Shown: positions 6,575-8,316 of the stretch, piece after piece
How positions within the stretch are numbered: position 1 is the stretch's first letter
Layout: each line of letters opens with the position of its first letter
Source: an uncultured Acetatifactor sp.
Lineage (GTDB): Bacteria; Bacillota; Clostridia; Lachnospirales; Lachnospiraceae
Length of the DNA stretch: 8,316 nucleotides
Reading direction: 5' to 3'
Assembly (NCBI GenBank): GCA_947644185.1
Contig: CANRZC010000096.1
Coordinates: forward strand, 1-8,316
Notes under the pieces: model-generated
Seen by the model: the letters and a program-made list of their open reading frames with translations, nothing else
What the model was told of the DNA's origin: nothing
Database searches by the model: none
Program-made: the position numbers and the translations under genes

Positions 6575-6973
6575 ATGAAGCATATACCGATTAAGCTGGG
6601 GCCTCTGGCGCTTCTTTTGACCATTATCAGTATCTGCATGACAACGCTGGGGATTCTTGCATTTTCCACAGCCCGAGCGGATTGGAGACTGGCGGAAGAA
6701 TATGGTGAGACAGTGAGGACCCGATATGAACTGGAGGCCCAGGGACAATCCTTTCTGCAAACTGCCTCAGAGGCTCTGCAGCAGGGAAAGGGGCTGGAGA
6801 TGCTGGCAGACATAGAGAGTGTGGAAGAGGGCATTGTCTGGCGGACCTTTGAACAGGGTGCCTTCCGACTGCGAGTGGGAATTACCGGTGAAAGTGGAAT
6901 CCTGCGTGTGGTCAGTTGGAGGATACAGAAGGAATGGGAGTTGGATGAGGACTTGAATTTGTGGCCCGGATAA
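6575..6973 (+). CDS. Small single-pass membrane protein of pilus-like cluster
   Basis: This is a 132-residue protein with a short basic N-terminus (MKHIPIK), one hydrophobic segment (about 10-31) and a long, strongly charged helical stretch (about 34-72) leading to a short C-terminal part rich in beta-type residues. The layout of a transmembrane helix continuing into an amphipathic stem resembles pilin-type or PilX-type subunits. However, Glu at the expected position and a Gly cleavage site are missing; G9 is followed by Pro, not Phe. The ATG has AAGGA nine bases upstream, and the gene lies 26 bases after its neighbour. No named family is recognised. Being encoded between pseudopilin-like genes and the PilT-type ATPase suggests an accessory subunit of the same machine. 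Confidence 0.78.
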   Translation: MKHIPIKLGPLALLLTIISICMTTLGILAFSTARADWRLAEEYGETVRTRYELEAQGQSFLQTASEALQQGKGLEMLADIESVEEGIVWRTFEQGAFRLRVGITGESGILRVVSWRIQKEWELDEDLNLWPG

Positions 6974-6989
6974 GCGTGAAAAGCGTGAA
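6972..6989 (+). repeat. Tandem nine-base direct repeat
   Basis: AAGCGTGAA occurs twice in perfect tandem (6972-6980 and 6981-6989), straddling the stop of the 132-residue gene. It is short and may be chance or replication slippage. The rest of the 6974-7062 gap shows only a weak CCTC/GAGG pairing (7017-7033) and no convincing promoter or terminator. Confidence 0.5.
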
Positions 6990-7046
6990 GACAACAGATA
7001 GTTTTTTGTGTAGGTGCCTCGCAAAGTGGGAGGTTTAAGAAAGCAG

Positions 7047-7054
7047 AAGGGTGG
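7047..7054 (+). promoter_or_regulatory. Ribosome binding site deciding the PilT-type start
   Basis: AAGGGTGG ends eight bases before the ATG at 7063, the same spacing as at 3086 and 5597. A GTG at 7051 in the same frame lies within this site and would have no usable binding site of its own. Confidence 0.55.
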
Positions 7055-7062
7055 ATAGGAAT

Positions 7063-8181
7063 ATGAAATTACGGGAGATTCTGGAGCAGGCAGTGCGGGA
7101 TGAGGATGTGGCGGATATCTTTCTGGTAGCCGGATTACCAGTGACCATGAAACGGGGTGGTGTACAGGTGCGGATGGATATGTCCCCTTTGATGCCAAAA
7201 GATATTGGAGAGCTGGTAGAGCAGATTTATGGGGAGGCCAGGAGGACCAAAGCTAGGCTGGAGGCAGGAGAGGATGACGACTTCTCACTGTCCATGTCCA
7301 GGCGAGATGACTTTCCAGGTGGGCGTTTTCGCGTGAATATCTTTCGGCAGAGAGGGTCTCTGGCAGCGGTGATTCGCGTCATTCGCTTTGAACTGCCCAA
7401 CCCCCAGAAGCTGGGAATCCCGGAGGATATCCTGGCTCTGACGGATGATTCTGAGGGCAGGAATCGGAAGAACGGTGGACTTGTGCTGGTGACAGGTGCT
7501 GCAGGCACGGGTAAGACCACGACTCTGGCCTGTATGATTGACCGGATCAACAGCAAGAGGGACTGCCATATTATCACCATGGAGGACCCTATCGAATATA
7601 TTCACCGACACAAAAAGTCCATTGTAAGTCAGAGAGAGATCTCCATTGACACACCCGGCTATTTAAGTGCTTTGCGCTCTGCGCTGCGGGAAAGCCCGGA
7701 TGTGATTTTGCTGGGGGAGATGCGGGATTATGACACCATGTCCGCAGCTTTGATTGCGGCGGAGACCGGTGTGCTGGTGTTCAGCACCCTGCATACTAAC
7801 AGTGCGGCAGATACCATCAACCGTATCGTGGACGTGTTCCCAGAAAAAGAGCAGGCTAGAACTCAGCTGGCACAGGTGTTGAAAGCTGTGGTCTGTCAGC
7901 AGCTTGTACCCTCTACCATGGAGGATGGGGAAGGCAATCAGATTCGTATTCCTGTGTTCGAGGTAATGAAGTCCACAGATGCCATTCAGAATATGATCCG
8001 GGAAAACAAGGTGAATCAGCTAAATGCCGCTATGCAGTCTGGCGCCAATGAGGGCATGTGTACTATGGATGGAAATCTGCTGCGGCTGTGTCAGGAGGGG
8101 AAGATAACAAAGTCCACTGCGTTAAAATACCGTACTCACTACGGATATGAATATATGGAGAAGCGGCTTAGCCAGAATTAG
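7063..8181 (+). CDS. pilT: PilT-type type IV pilus ATPase
   Basis: This is a 372-residue cytoplasmic secretion ATPase, close to the usual length of PilT and much shorter than PilB. The N-terminal PAS-like domain (about 1-105) contains DIFLVAGLPVTMKRGG and FRVNIFRQRG, matching the PilT pattern of S-D-x-H-x-x-x-G-x-P and RFRVN. The RecA-like domain has Walker A GAAGTGKT (145-152, K151), the Asp box ITMEDPIEY (171-179), Walker B ILLGEMRD (215-222, E219) and the His box STLHTN (241-246). AIQNMIRENK (307-316) matches the AIRNLIREGK motif associated with PilT retraction motors, and this separates it from PilB/GspE, as does the lack of a tetracysteine zinc motif. It is expected to act on the platform protein encoded upstream and drive pilus disassembly. 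As the only ATPase here it might instead power both directions. ATG 7063 is chosen over GTG 7051 because of ribosome binding site spacing. Confidence 0.93.
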   Translation: MKLREILEQAVRDEDVADIFLVAGLPVTMKRGGVQVRMDMSPLMPKDIGELVEQIYGEARRTKARLEAGEDDDFSLSMSRRDDFPGGRFRVNIFRQRGSLAAVIRVIRFELPNPQKLGIPEDILALTDDSEGRNRKNGGLVLVTGAAGTGKTTTLACMIDRINSKRDCHIITMEDPIEYIHRHKKSIVSQREISIDTPGYLSALRSALRESPDVILLGEMRDYDTMSAALIAAETGVLVFSTLHTNSAADTINRIVDVFPEKEQARTQLAQVLKAVVCQQLVPSTMEDGEGNQIRIPVFEVMKSTDAIQNMIRENKVNQLNAAMQSGANEGMCTMDGNLLRLCQEGKITKSTALKYRTHYGYEYMEKRLSQN

Positions 8182-8195
8182 GATGAAAAATCCTA

Positions 8196-8224
8196 TTGAC
8201 AGCCATGTATATTTGTAGTAAGGT
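8196..8224 (+). promoter_or_regulatory. Promoter of the riboswitch transcript
   Basis: A consensus -35 TTGACA (8196-8201) is followed after 17 bases by TAAGGT (8219-8224). The -10 matches TATAAT at only three positions, but the spacing is ideal and the TGTAG before it parallels the murA promoter. Transcription would begin near 8231, about 30 bases before the riboswitch core. Confidence 0.65.
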
Positions 8225-8259
8225 AGAAAGCAAATAAAAGCTATTCACACAATTTTATA

Positions 8260-8316
8260 GAATTTCTCTTATTCAGAGTTGGTGGAGATACATAGGATCG
8301 ATGAAGCCACGGCAAC
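8260..8316 (+). promoter_or_regulatory. SAM-I (S-box) riboswitch, 5' part, cut by window end
   Basis: The sequence follows the S-box consensus in order. CTTATTCAGAG (8268-8278) corresponds to cTTATCaAGAG, GGTGGAGAT (8281-8289) to GGTGGAGGG, ATCGATGAAGCC (8297-8308) to CCCGATGAAACC, and CGGCAAC (8310-8316) to CGGCAACC. The P2 stem forms as GTGG (8282-8285) with CCAC (8307-8310). The GA-rich kink-turn (AGA opposite GATGA) is kept, and the upper stem GAT (8287-8289) with ATC (8297-8299) replaces the usual GGG/CCC by compensating changes. S-boxes bind S-adenosylmethionine and usually switch off methionine or cysteine biosynthesis, SAM synthesis or methionine transport by premature termination. 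P3, P4, the 3' P1 strand, the expression platform and the regulated gene all lie beyond the window. Confidence 0.87.

Noticed and set aside
7017..7033. CCTC/GAGG pairing hiding a GGGAGG sequence
   Set aside because: No start codon lies at a usable distance from this GGGAGG, and four pairs around a nine-base loop is weak.
6767..7198. Antisense frame of 143 codons across the gap before the PilT-type gene
   Set aside because: It is Pro/Ser-rich shadow sequence covering the ends of two well-supported + strand genes.
8181..8193. GGAT/ATCC hairpin after the PilT-type gene considered as a terminator
   Set aside because: Only four base pairs, with no T-tract after it; the promoter -35 follows at once.
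8260..8316. T-box leader as an alternative for the structured right edge
   Set aside because: GGTGG is followed by AGAT rather than the T-box antiterminator sequence, whereas the order CTTAT, AGAG, GGTGGAG, GATGAAGCC and GGCAAC fits the S-box.

Overview
The window reads as a stretch of chromosome from a gut-type Gram-positive anaerobe of the class Clostridia, most probably a Lachnospiraceae member. This is inferred from three things: strong AGGAGG-type ribosome binding sites, a LysM-G5-M23 cell-wall hydrolase beside murA, and a compact type IV pilus (T4P)-like gene set of a kind I associate with that family. All genes lie on the + strand, and I see no insertion sequence, tRNA, rRNA or CRISPR array.

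Region 1 (1-2930) is cell wall. It starts with the 3' part of a secreted M23 endopeptidase with LysM and G5 domains, cut by the left edge. A clear promoter at 1406-1434 (TTTACA-17-TAAGAT) follows, then a complete murA, the first committed step of peptidoglycan synthesis, with its catalytic Cys117. murA is closed by a strong intrinsic terminator at 2900-2927.

Region 2 (2810-3085) is a 276-base intergenic stretch with unusually dense secondary structure. It holds a GAA-loop hairpin that can extend into the terminator arm, the terminator itself, a GC-rich bulged hairpin at 2935-2977 and a further bulged hairpin at 2985-3013. I recognise no named RNA there.

Region 3 (3086-8181) holds seven closely spaced genes with no terminator between them, probably one operon. 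A transglutaminase-fold lipoprotein is followed by a short GspF/PilC-type platform protein, four small single-pass membrane proteins (105, 158, 160 and 132 aa) and a PilT-type ATPase with all its nucleotide-binding motifs and the AIRNLIRE-like retraction motif. The small proteins look like pseudopilins in layout, but none has a textbook prepilin cleavage site. No PilB-type assembly ATPase, canonical major pilin or prepilin peptidase is in the window. This divergent minimal pilus or pseudopilus machine is the most interesting protein-coding content.

Region 4 (8182-8316) holds a promoter (TTGACA-17-TAAGGT) and the 5' half of a SAM-I (S-box) riboswitch, cut by the right edge. The next gene, outside the window, is therefore predicted to belong to methionine, cysteine or SAM metabolism or transport.
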